From contig CAMEIU010000035.1 of the NCBI GenBank assembly GCA_945918815.1, positions 1-14,430 of the forward strand: DNA of 14,430 nt, in the 5' to 3' direction. Positions 1 to 7,071 of this stretch are shown piece by piece. How positions within the stretch are numbered: position 1 is the stretch's first letter; every line of letters begins with the position of its first letter. The translations under genes were made by a program, and so were the position numbers. Origin of the DNA: an uncultured Clostridia bacterium. GTDB taxonomy: Bacteria; Bacillota; Clostridia; Oscillospirales; Oscillospiraceae. The notes beneath the pieces are model-generated. The model did not search any database, was not told the DNA's origin, and was given only the letters and a program-made list of their open reading frames with translations.

Positions 1-1
1 G

Positions 2-1687
2 GGCAAGACACCCAGAACCCCGGAGGACCTTTTCCAGCTCTACCGCACTCTTTTGACCCAGTGCCGGGTGGGCACCATTCCGGCCGGTCTGGATCAGGTC
101 TATATCAGCGCGCTACCGGACCTCAGGCAGCGGACCACGGCGCATCTGCTGGTCCTGGGGGCCTCCGACGGCAGCTTCCCGGCCTATCAGACGGGCGAGG
201 GCCTCCTGACCGAGGAGGAGCGGAAGCATCTGCTGGCCCGGGGCGTGCCCCTGGCCCCTTGCCGGGCGGACCAGATGGACCGGGAGATGAGCAGCATCCA
301 CACCGCCCTGTCCGCCGCCACCGCGTCCATTCGCCTCTCCTATGCCGGAGAGCAGCCTGCCTGGCTGTTCCGCCGGGCGGCGGCCCTGTACCCGGATTCC
401 CTCAGAGCCGGGGCGGAAAACCTGCCCCTGGATCTGCCGTCTCTGGCCGCCTGGCGGATTCGCCACGGGGACCAAAGTCCTCTGGACCTGCCCAATCTGG
501 ACCGGGTGGAGGCGGGCCTGCGGCAGCTGCGGGACTATCAATTCGAGCCTTTGTCCAAAGAGACGGTCCGGGGCCTCTATGGCCGCCAGATCTACCTCTC
601 CGCCTCCCGCATTGACAAATACGCGGCCTGCCGCTTTGCCTTTTTCCTGACCTACGGCCTCAAGGCCAAGCCACGCCGCCAGGCCAAGCTGGACCCGTCG
701 GTCTTCGGCACCTTCGTCCACGCAGTGCTCCAGGAGACGGTGGGGCGGGTCATGGACCTGGGCGGCTTCCGGGCGGTGTCCCAGGAGACCCTGCTGGAAA
801 TCGCCACGGAGGAAATCAACCGGTACGCCCAGGAGAACTTTCCCAGACAGGCGGAACGGGCGGCCTATCTGTTCCGCCGCAACCAGGCGGAGATTCTCGA
901 CATTGTTCTGGATCTGGGCGACGAGCTGCGGGCCAGCCTGTTCCAGCCGGCGGCCTGTGAATTGGAGTTCTCCGCCAACGGGGCCATGCCGCCCATCGAG
1001 ATTGAGGGGGAGGAGGCCTCCTGCCTGATCTCCGGCTTTGTGGACCGGGTGGACCTGTACGAGCACGAGGGCCGGACCTATGTGCGGGTGGTGGACTACA
1101 AGACCGGCCGGAAGGACTTCGACTACACGGACATTCTCAACGGCGCGGGCCTGCAAATGCTGGTCTATCTCTTCGCCCTCCGGCAGTACGGCGGGGACTT
1201 GTTCCAGGCGGAGCAGCTGGACCCGGCGGGGGTTTTGTACCTGCCTGCCAGAAAGGATTACACCTTGATGCCGCCCATGCCGGACGAGGAAGCGGTGGCG
1301 GAGAAGCGGCGGGAGGAACGCCGCCGCAAGGGCCTGATTCTCTCCGACGAGGCCCTGCTCTCCGCCATGGAGGCCGACCCGGAACATCCAAGGTTCATGC
1401 CCTATAAGGCCGGAAAGAACGGCCCCACCGGCGATCTGGCGGACCGGCGGCAGATGATTCTGTTGGAGCGGCACGTGCTGCGGACCCTGGCGAACATGAC
1501 CGACGCCATCGCCTCCGGCGACGTGACCCCCAATCCCACGGTCCGGGGCCAGGACACGCCCTGCCGTTTCTGCGACTATGCGGCTGTGTGCCACGGGGAC
1601 CTGTGCCCCCATCTGTCCCGCTATCTGGCGGCCACCCCGGCGGCCATGTTCTGGGATAAACTGGAAGAGGAGGGACGCCATGGCTGA
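2..1687 (+). CDS. addB: ATP-dependent helicase/deoxyribonuclease subunit B, C-terminal part (AddB/RexB)
   Basis: AddB is the second subunit of the AddAB enzyme, which resects double-strand DNA ends for RecA-dependent repair and stops at Chi. The reading frame is open from base 2, so the gene begins outside the window; 561 residues remain, about half of the usual length near 1,150. The RecB-type nuclease is clear: a GTFVHAVLQE block (His at visible residue 240), VDRVDLYE (Asp348/Asp351) and VVDYKTG (Asp365, Lys367), the PD-(D/E)XK core. One Cys at residue 210 (CRFAFFLTYGL) and a C-terminal C-x2-C-x5-C (codons at 1562, 1571, 1589) match the four-cysteine iron-sulfur cluster of AddB. The stop overlaps the addA start by 8 nt, indicating translational coupling. 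No promoter can be seen because the 5' end is missing. Identification is firm. Confidence 0.96.
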   Translation, partial: GKTPRTPEDLFQLYRTLLTQCRVGTIPAGLDQVYISALPDLRQRTTAHLLVLGASDGSFPAYQTGEGLLTEEERKHLLARGVPLAPCRADQMDREMSSIHTALSAATASIRLSYAGEQPAWLFRRAAALYPDSLRAGAENLPLDLPSLAAWRIRHGDQSPLDLPNLDRVEAGLRQLRDYQFEPLSKETVRGLYGRQIYLSASRIDKYAACRFAFFLTYGLKAKPRRQAKLDPSVFGTFVHAVLQETVGRVMDLGGFRAVSQETLLEIATEEINRYAQENFPRQAERAAYLFRRNQAEILDIVLDLGDELRASLFQPAACELEFSANGAMPPIEIEGEEASCLISGFVDRVDLYEHEGRTYVRVVDYKTGRKDFDYTDILNGAGLQMLVYLFALRQYGGDLFQAEQLDPAGVLYLPARKDYTLMPPMPDEEAVAEKRREERRRKGLILSDEALLSAMEADPEHPRFMPYKAGKNGPTGDLADRRQMILLERHVLRTLANMTDAIASGDVTPNPTVRGQDTPCRFCDYAAVCHGDLCPHLSRYLAATPAAMFWDKLEEEGRHG

Positions 1688-4600
1688 GATCAAGCTGACC
1701 CAGGCCCAGCAGGCCGTGGTGGAAAACCGCGGCGGCACCCTGCTGGTATCTGCCGCCGCCGGTTCCGGCAAGACCAAGGTCCTGGTGGACCGGCTTTTGA
1801 CCTACATCTGCGACCCGGAGCGACCCTGCAACATCGACGACTTTTTGGTCATCACCTACACCAAGGCCGCCGCGGCGGAGCTGCGCCTGAAAATTGCCCA
1901 GGCCATCAGCCAACGGCTGGCCCGGGAGCCGGAGAACCGGCACTTGCAGTGGCAGCTCCACCGCATCTATCTGGCGGAGATCTCCACGGTCCATGCCTTC
2001 TGCGCCAACCTGCTGCGGACCTACGCCCATCTGCTGGACATTCCCGCGGACTTCCGCGTGGCGGAGGAGACGGAGAGCCGGGTCCTCCAGGATAAGGTGC
2101 TGGAAGAGCTCCTGGAGCAGGGCTACGCGGACGGCGACCCGGACTTCCTCGCCATGGCTGAGGCCTTCGGCTACGGGCGGGATGACCGCCGCCTGCCGGA
2201 GGCCGTGAAAATGGCCCATGGGGAGATGCGGTGCCGGGCCGATATGGACCGCTGGGTGGAGGAGACCATTCAGGCGTTGGACATGTCGCAGTATACCGAC
2301 GCGGCGGAAACCCCCTGGGGCCGGTATCTCATGACGGAGTTCCGGGTGTTTCTGGACCGGCAGATGGAGAAGCTGGAAAACTCCCTGGGGGAGATGCAGG
2401 CCTATCCCAACATCGAAAAGGGCCTCGGCAAGGTCTTCCGGGAGAATCTGGCCCAGCTCCGGCAGCTCCGCGCCTGCGGGACCTGGGACGAAATTGTGGA
2501 AGGGAAGATTCTCAGCTTCGGCCGGGCCGTGGTCCGCAATCCTGAGGACGCCGCCGTCAAGGAGCGGCTGGCCAAGGTCCGCACCCTGTGCTGGTCGGAG
2601 CTGAAGGGCTGGCAGGACCGGTTTTTCGGCGATTCTCAATCGGTGTTGGCCGATTTGCGGGCGGCTGCTCCCGGGGCCCAGGCCTTGCTGCGCTTTGCCA
2701 GGACCTTTGACAAAGCCTACGCCGCCGAAAAGAGGCGCCGAAAGCTCCTGGACTTCTCCGATTTGGAGCACACCGCCATCCGGCTTCTGACCGACCGCTA
2801 CACGGGCCGCCCCACCAGGACCGCCCGGGAGATTTCGCAGAAATACGTGGAAATCATGGTGGATGAGTATCAGGATTCCAACCAGGTCCAGGACACCATC
2901 TTCGAGGCCGTCTCCCGGGAGGGCAAGAACCGCTTTATGGTGGGCGACGTGAAGCAGTCCATCTACCGCTTCCGCCTGGCGGATCCGGCGCTGTTCCTGA
3001 AAAAATACGAGCAATACAAGGACTACCGGCAGGCGGAAGGGGAGGAACCGAGGAAGATCCTCCTCTCCGACAACTTCCGCTCCCGACCGGAGATTCTCTC
3101 CGCCTGCAACGATGTGTTCCGCCTGGTCATGCGGCGGCGGGTGGGCGGCCTGGACTACGGCGACGACGAGGCCCTGCGGCCCGGCCGGGTGTTTCCGGAT
3201 GCGGACGGGCCCCTGGTGGAGCTCCATTGCCTGACCCACACGGGCCAGGCCGGTCCCTCCCCGGACAAGTGTGACTTGGAGGCCGACTATGTTGCCCGGC
3301 GGATCCGGCGGCTTCTGGATGAAAAGGCTCCGGTCACGGAGGGCGAGGGGACCCGGCCTGTGGAGCCGGGGGACATTGTCATTCTCATGCGCTCCCTGTC
3401 CGGCACGGCGGGGGCCTATCTGGCGGCCCTGAGCCGCTATGGGATTCCAGTGGTCTGCGACCGGGGCGGCAGCCTGCTGGATGCCTCCGAGGTCCAGATT
3501 CTCGTGGCCATTTTGCAGATTATCGACAATCCCCATCAGGACGTGCCTCTGCTCACCGCCATGGCCAGCCCCGTCTTCGGCTTCACGCCGGATCAGCTGG
3601 CCCGGCCCAGAACGGAGAACCGGCAGGACGGCTACTATGACACCATCTGTGCTGCCGCCAAGACCGACGAAGCCCTGGCGCGGTTCCTGGACATTCTGCA
3701 TCAGCTCCGGGAGGACGCCCGTTGGATGAACCTCCACGAGCTGGTGGACAGCGTATTCCGCCGGACCAATCTGCCGGCGGTCTTCGCCGCCATGGACGAC
3801 GGTCCCCGGCGGGAACGGAATCTCATGGCCTTCCGGGCCTTCGTGGTGTCCTTCGAGGCCTCCGGCAGCAAGGCGCTGCCCCAGCTTCTGTGGTATCTGG
3901 CCGATCTGGAGGCGGGCGGCGGCCAGCTGCCGGTGCCCAAGGCCGCGGCGGAAAACGCCGTGACCATCATGACCATCCACAGCTCCAAGGGCCTGGAGTT
4001 CCCGGTGGTGTTTCTCAGCGACCTGTCCCGGAAGTTCAACATGAAGGATATGCAGGACGCCATCCTGGTGGACAACGACCTGGCCGTGGGTTACAACCAT
4101 GTGGACCAGAAGCGGTATGTCCGCTATCCGACCCTGGCCAAGGAGGCCATCGTGTTGAAAAAGACCCGGGAGGCCGTGTCGGAGGAGCTGCGGGTCCTGT
4201 ATGTGGCCATGACCCGGGCCAAGGACCGGCTGATCATGACCTACTACAGCCGGTATCTTGTATCCGAACTGAAAAATATCAACAGTCAGCTGACCCTGCC
4301 CCTGGGCGACGATCTCTGCGCCTCGGTCCGAAGTCCCGGCAAGTGGATTCTCATGGCGGCACTGTGCCGCACGGAGGCGGGAGGACTCTTAAACCTGGTG
4401 GAGGGCAACGACGTGTCCCGCGTCTGGGATACCACCTGGAAGATCGTCTATCAGGATCTGGCCCTGGCCCCGGAAGGGGCGGAAGCGGAAGGCAGCCTCC
4501 TGGACCGGACGCCGCCCGGGCCGGATCCTCAGGCCGTGAAGCTGCTGGCCTTCGAATATCCCCACCGGTCCGTGTCCGATGTGCCGGGGAAGCTGACGGC

Positions 4601-5216
4601 CACCCAGCTCAAGGGCCGGATTCAGGACCAGGAGGCCGCCGAGGGCGCCGTGGAGCCGCAAAGGCCCGCGTTCTATCATTTCCGCCGGGCCAATTTCCTG
4701 CCGGGCCGTCTCAGCCCCGCGGAGAAGGGCACCGCCACCCATCTGTTCATGCAGTTCGCGTCCTACGAAGCCTGCCGCAGCGAAGAATCCATCCGGCAGG
4801 AGCTGTCGCGGCTGGTCCGGGCGGAATTCCTGACGCCTGAACAGGCCGAGGCCGTGGAGGTGGGCCAGCTGGCCGTGTTCTTCCAATCGGATTTAGGCCG
4901 TTGGCTATTGAGCCAGCCGGAGGTCCGCCGGGAGTTCAAATTCTCCCTTCTGGTGGATCCCGGGGCCTATGTACCCCAGGCTGCGGGGGAGCAGGTGATG
5001 CTCCAGGGCGTGGTGGATTGCTTTGTGTCGTCTTCGGAGGGAATCACGATTCTCGATTTCAAAACCGACCGGGTCGGCGACGACCCCACAGAGCGGGCCG
5101 CCTACTACCGTCCCCAGCTGGAGGCCTACGCCAAAGCCCTCTCGAGAATCTACGGCCAGCCGGTCAAGGAGAAGATCCTCTACTTCTTCTCCGCCGGAAA
5201 AGCCGTCTATCTCTGA
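1680..5216 (+). CDS. addA: ATP-dependent helicase/nuclease subunit A (AddA/RexA)
   Basis: AddA is the UvrD-type motor and nuclease subunit of AddAB, and the complete gene is present (1,178 aa; family members are about 1,200). Walker A is AAAGSGKT at residues 25-32. Motif II is VDEYQDSN (Asp395-Gln398), followed by GDVKQSIYRFR from about 422, TIHSSKGLEF (His767 region) and LYVAMTRAKDRL (Arg846 region). The C-terminal RecB-family nuclease shows GTATHLFMQF (His1021) and ILDFKTD (Asp1126, Lys1128). The ATG at 1680 was chosen because it gives the normal MAEIKLTQAQ start and lies behind a GAGGAGGGA ribosome site. The frame extends upstream to a GTG at 1578, but that lies inside addB. The gene is followed by a terminator at 5318-5355, so addBA is probably the end of its operon. 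Confidence 0.97.
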   Translation: MAEIKLTQAQQAVVENRGGTLLVSAAAGSGKTKVLVDRLLTYICDPERPCNIDDFLVITYTKAAAAELRLKIAQAISQRLAREPENRHLQWQLHRIYLAEISTVHAFCANLLRTYAHLLDIPADFRVAEETESRVLQDKVLEELLEQGYADGDPDFLAMAEAFGYGRDDRRLPEAVKMAHGEMRCRADMDRWVEETIQALDMSQYTDAAETPWGRYLMTEFRVFLDRQMEKLENSLGEMQAYPNIEKGLGKVFRENLAQLRQLRACGTWDEIVEGKILSFGRAVVRNPEDAAVKERLAKVRTLCWSELKGWQDRFFGDSQSVLADLRAAAPGAQALLRFARTFDKAYAAEKRRRKLLDFSDLEHTAIRLLTDRYTGRPTRTAREISQKYVEIMVDEYQDSNQVQDTIFEAVSREGKNRFMVGDVKQSIYRFRLADPALFLKKYEQYKDYRQAEGEEPRKILLSDNFRSRPEILSACNDVFRLVMRRRVGGLDYGDDEALRPGRVFPDADGPLVELHCLTHTGQAGPSPDKCDLEADYVARRIRRLLDEKAPVTEGEGTRPVEPGDIVILMRSLSGTAGAYLAALSRYGIPVVCDRGGSLLDASEVQILVAILQIIDNPHQDVPLLTAMASPVFGFTPDQLARPRTENRQDGYYDTICAAAKTDEALARFLDILHQLREDARWMNLHELVDSVFRRTNLPAVFAAMDDGPRRERNLMAFRAFVVSFEASGSKALPQLLWYLADLEAGGGQLPVPKAAAENAVTIMTIHSSKGLEFPVVFLSDLSRKFNMKDMQDAILVDNDLAVGYNHVDQKRYVRYPTLAKEAIVLKKTREAVSEELRVLYVAMTRAKDRLIMTYYSRYLVSELKNINSQLTLPLGDDLCASVRSPGKWILMAALCRTEAGGLLNLVEGNDVSRVWDTTWKIVYQDLALAPEGAEAEGSLLDRTPPGPDPQAVKLLAFEYPHRSVSDVPGKLTATQLKGRIQDQEAAEGAVEPQRPAFYHFRRANFLPGRLSPAEKGTATHLFMQFASYEACRSEESIRQELSRLVRAEFLTPEQAEAVEVGQLAVFFQSDLGRWLLSQPEVRREFKFSLLVDPGAYVPQAAGEQVMLQGVVDCFVSSSEGITILDFKTDRVGDDPTERAAYYRPQLEAYAKALSRIYGQPVKEKILYFFSAGKAVYL

Positions 5217-5227
5217 AAAAGCCCATC

Positions 5228-5292
5228 GTAGGCGCGGCTATCAGCCGCCCGCTGGCAGAGGTTCCTTACGGGCGGCTGATAGCCGCCCCTAC
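5228..5292. repeat. GTAG-headed inverted repeat pair (REPIN-like), locus 1
   Basis: Two 23-nt arms, 5228-5250 and 5270-5292, are inverted copies of each other with one mismatch (base 5232) and a 19-nt spacer. Each arm starts with GTAG on its own strand, followed by a hairpin with stem GGGCGGC/GCCGCCC and loop TATCA. GTAG at the foot of a short palindrome is the hallmark of REP sequences handled by RAYT (TnpA_REP) transposases; two inverted REPs make a REPIN. The element lies 11 nt past the addA stop, before the terminator. Membership of a mobile REP family is inference; the structure is read directly. Confidence 0.75.
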
Positions 5293-5317
5293 AGCCTGAA
5301 CCACCGGCAAATAGAAG

Positions 5318-5355
5318 CAGCCAGGGTGCGTGAAATCCGTACCCTGGCTGTTTTT
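5318..5355 (+). terminator. Intrinsic terminator after addA
   Basis: CAGCCAGGGT (5318-5327) pairs perfectly with ACCCTGGCTG (5341-5350) around a 13-nt loop, followed directly by TTTTT (5351-5355). This is a classic rho-independent terminator for the plus-strand addBA transcript. The same hairpin sits 14 nt beyond the end of the minus-strand Q/N-rich gene and may also stop that transcript, though the minus-strand T-tract is weak. Confidence 0.88.
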
Positions 5356-5363
5356 CGGGCAGC

Positions 5364-5498
5364 TTACCGGCGGTTCTGGCTCTGCTGGTTCTGCTGCTGG
5401 TCGTTCTTCTGGTTCTGCTGTTGATTCTGCTGCTGGTTGCGGTTCTGGTTCTGCTGCTGATTGCGATTCTGATTCTGGTTCTGATTCTGCTGATTCAT
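5364..5498 (-). CDS. Small Gln/Asn-rich protein (44 aa), probably forespore-expressed
   Basis: This 44-residue reading frame starts with MNQQNQNQNQNRNQ and contains 22 Gln and 14 Asn; the other residues are Met1, four Arg, one Lys, one Asp and one Ser. It has no hydrophobic segment and a net positive charge. The start is well supported: AGGAGG (minus strand, 5512-5507) lies 8 nt before the ATG. A sigma-G/sigma-F type promoter lies just upstream (5546-5574), and the gene follows spoVAD-spoVAE on the same strand, so forespore expression is a good inference. The family is not recognised with certainty. Composition recalls the Gln-rich gamma-type small acid-soluble spore proteins of Bacillus, but no repeat motif of that family can be aligned, so a function is not assigned. 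The gene is easily missed because of its length and low complexity. Confidence 0.8.
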   Translation of the reverse strand: MNQQNQNQNQNRNQQQNQNRNQQQNQQQNQKNDQQQNQQSQNRR

Positions 5499-5545
5499 AA
5501 GAGTTGCCTCCTGATTTGGTTTGGTTTCATGCGGTACCGCGGGAA

Positions 5546-5574
5546 TAGTATGACCGCTTTTTATGGTTTCATGC
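5546..5574 (-). promoter_or_regulatory. Sigma-G/sigma-F (forespore) promoter of the Q/N-rich gene
   Basis: On the minus strand, GCATG (5574-5570) fits the -35 consensus GHATR, and CATACTA (5552-5546) fits the -10 consensus CATNHTA exactly; the spacer is 17 nt. The expected transcript start is near 5539, about 40 nt before the ATG. The -35 begins 2 nt after the spoVAE stop codon, so the promoter is fitted between the two genes. Sigma-F and sigma-G recognise overlapping sequences and cannot be told apart here. Confidence 0.75.
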
Positions 5575-5576
5575 GG

Positions 5577-5933
5577 TCAGGATTTATCTTTCGGCTTGAA
5601 GATCAGGGCCGCCAGATAGCCGAAGACCACCGCCGCCGTGATGCCCCCCGCCGCCGCCTTGACGCCGCCGGTGATGACGCCCAGAAGGCCGTCCTCCTTG
5701 ACCGCGTCCTTGACGCCCTTGGCAAGCGTGTTGCCGAAGCCGGTCAGGGGGACCGTGGCCCCCGCGCCGCCCCAGTCCACCAGGGGCTGGTAGAGGCCCA
5801 AAGCGCCCAGCACCACGCCCGCCACCACCTAGAGCACCAGAATCCGGGCGGGGGTCAGCTTGGTCTTGTCGATGAGAATCTGGCCGATGACGCATAGGGC
5901 TCCGCCCAGGAGAAATGCTTTGAGATAGTCCAT
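5577..5933 (-). pseudogene. spoVAE: Stage V sporulation protein AE (SpoVAE/SpoVAEB) interrupted by an amber codon
   Basis: SpoVAE is a small inner-membrane protein of the SpoVA channel, which moves dipicolinic acid into the forespore and out at germination. The frame begins MDYLKAFLLGGALCVIGQILIDKTKLTPARILVL and, after a TAG at 5831-5829, continues in the same frame with VVAGVVLGALGLYQPLVDW and ends IFKPKDKS. The two parts together (117 aa plus the stop) match the whole family length of about 116-118, with no frameshift or gap. The codon replaced is in a membrane segment, where relatives usually have an aromatic or hydrophobic residue; TAC or TAT to TAG would be one change. The start has AGGAGGT 5 nt upstream, overlapping the end of spoVAD. 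The gene could be a true null, read through by a suppressor, or a sequencing error; the otherwise intact sequence argues that any mutation is recent. Confidence 0.85.
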
Positions 5934-5934
5934 G

Positions 5935-6954
5935 TTACCTCCTTTCCACGCCGATGGAGACCGCGTGACAGATGGACGGAATGGATTCCCCCTGCTGGGT
6001 GGACAGGGGAGAGAGCAGCGCGCCGGTGCCGCAGAACAGCACATGCTTCAGCTTTCCCTTGGCCATTTGCCGCAGAATATAGCCGCACAGGACCACCGCG
6101 CCGCAGCCGCAGCCGGAGCCGCCCGCGTGGACGTCCTGCTTCTCCAGGTCGTAGATCATGGTGCCGCAGTCGTTGTAGACCCCGCCGATGCTGACGCCGT
6201 CCCGCCGGAACAGGTCCATGAGGATCTCCTTGCCGGTCATGCCCAGGTCGCCGGTGACGATCAGATCATAGTCGGCGGGGGTCAGGCGCAGGTCGTCAAA
6301 GTGGGCGCGGAGGGTGTGATAGGCCGCCGGGGCCATGGCCGCGCCCATGTTGTTGGCGTCCTTGATGCCATAGTCCACCACGGTCCCGATGGTGGCGGCG
6401 TTGAGGAACGGCCCCGCCTCCCGCTGGCCCAACAGCACGCAGCCGGAGCCGGTGACGGTCCACTGGGCCGTCGGGGGTCGCTGGCCGCCGTAGTTCAAGG
6501 GAAACCGGTACTGCCGCTCGGCGGAGGCAAAGTGGGAGGACGTCATGGCGGCGGCAATGCGGGCGTAGCCGCTGTTCACCGCCATGCCCGCCAGGCACAA
6601 CGATTCCGCCATGGTGGAGCAGGCCCCGTAGAGGCCGAAGAACGGCACGCCCGTGTCCCGGATGGCGAAGCTGGAGCTGATACACTGGTTCAGAAGATCC
6701 CCCGCGTATAGGGCGTCGATCTCCTGATTCTGAATCCCGGCCTTTCTCCTGGCCGTGTCCAGGGCCAGCTCCTGTATCTTGCACTCGGCCTTTTCCCAGG
6801 ATTTTTGTTTGAATTTCGTATCGCTGCTGACATAATCAAAGTAGGCAGAAAGAGGTCCTTCCTGCTCTTTTTTTCCGGCAATGGCGCTGCTGGCCAGAAT
6901 GGCGGGATGCTGGTCAAAGGCGACGCTCTGCTTGCCGCGGTGAAGAGTTCCCAT
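5935..6954 (-). CDS. spoVAD: Stage V sporulation protein AD (SpoVAD)
   Basis: SpoVAD is a thiolase-fold protein of the SpoVA complex that binds dipicolinic acid at the spore inner membrane. Recognisable family blocks include FDYVSSDTKFKQKSWEKAE, DALYAGDLLNQCISSSF, GVPFFGLYGACSTMAESL, HFASAERQYRFP and the C-terminal HAGGSGCGCGAVV. The ATG at 6954 gives 339 aa, close to the 338 of Bacillus subtilis, and has GAAGGAG at a good 8-nt spacing. An ATG two codons upstream (6960) is only 2 nt from that site and is less likely. The stop is 1 nt from the spoVAE ATG, and the AGGAGG serving spoVAE encodes the last two Arg residues. No spoVAC precedes it: upstream is a 117-nt divergent region and then dusB. 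No convincing sigma-G promoter could be picked out in that region. Confidence 0.96.
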   Translation of the reverse strand: MGTLHRGKQSVAFDQHPAILASSAIAGKKEQEGPLSAYFDYVSSDTKFKQKSWEKAECKIQELALDTARRKAGIQNQEIDALYAGDLLNQCISSSFAIRDTGVPFFGLYGACSTMAESLCLAGMAVNSGYARIAAAMTSSHFASAERQYRFPLNYGGQRPPTAQWTVTGSGCVLLGQREAGPFLNAATIGTVVDYGIKDANNMGAAMAPAAYHTLRAHFDDLRLTPADYDLIVTGDLGMTGKEILMDLFRRDGVSIGGVYNDCGTMIYDLEKQDVHAGGSGCGCGAVVLCGYILRQMAKGKLKHVLFCGTGALLSPLSTQQGESIPSICHAVSIGVERR

Positions 6955-7019
6955 ATTCATCGCTCCTTCGGGAGTATTGTGTGAGATTTTTCAAAAAATA
7001 TAGCATCGCTGTAATTTTG

Positions 7020-7048
7020 TTGTGCCGCGGCGGTTTTTATGATACAAT
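7020..7048 (+). promoter_or_regulatory. Sigma-A-type extended -10 promoter for dusB-sigma-anti-sigma
   Basis: TTGTGC (7020-7025) is spaced 17 nt from TACAAT (7043-7048), which has a TGn extension (TGATACAAT). The predicted start near 7055 leaves a leader of under 20 nt before the dusB TTG at 7072. The promoter lies between divergent spoVAD and dusB and explains why the ATG at 7039, inside the -10 area, cannot be the dusB start. Confidence 0.65.
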
Positions 7049-7071
7049 CGGCTGGAAACGAGGTGAATCCC

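Noticed and set aside
1578..1679. Upstream in-frame start for addA
   Set aside because: It lies inside addB and would add 34 residues not found in the family; the ATG at 1680 has a strong ribosome site and the usual N-terminus.
113..1777. Long minus-strand open frame opposite addB
   Set aside because: Same cause as above: it is a shadow of addB codons, has no recognisable motif and runs into addA.
1395..4100. Very long open frame (about 900 codons) on the minus strand opposite addA
   Set aside because: It is antisense to a gene with all helicase and nuclease motifs. Such mirror frames are common in GC-rich coding DNA, and its product has no recognisable domain and a Pro/Gly/His-rich composition.
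5221..5300. CRISPR-like repeats
   Set aside because: The repeats are inverted pairs with palindromic arms, not direct repeats with regular spacers; no cas genes are present.
5551..5579. TGACCGC/GCGGTCA hairpin as a terminator of spoVAE
   Set aside because: The stem is only 7 bp with a 15-nt loop, no T-run follows on the minus strand, and the segment is better explained as the sigma-G/F promoter.
5421..5897. Plus-strand open frame over the Q/N-rich gene and spoVAE
   Set aside because: It is antisense to two supported genes and has a Leu/Ile/Val-only start that is just the complement of CAG/AAC codons.
7039..7071. ATG at 7039 as the dusB start
   Set aside because: It overlaps the predicted -10 element and adds residues before the normal MRIGNLEV start; the TTG at 7072 has GAGGTGA at proper spacing.
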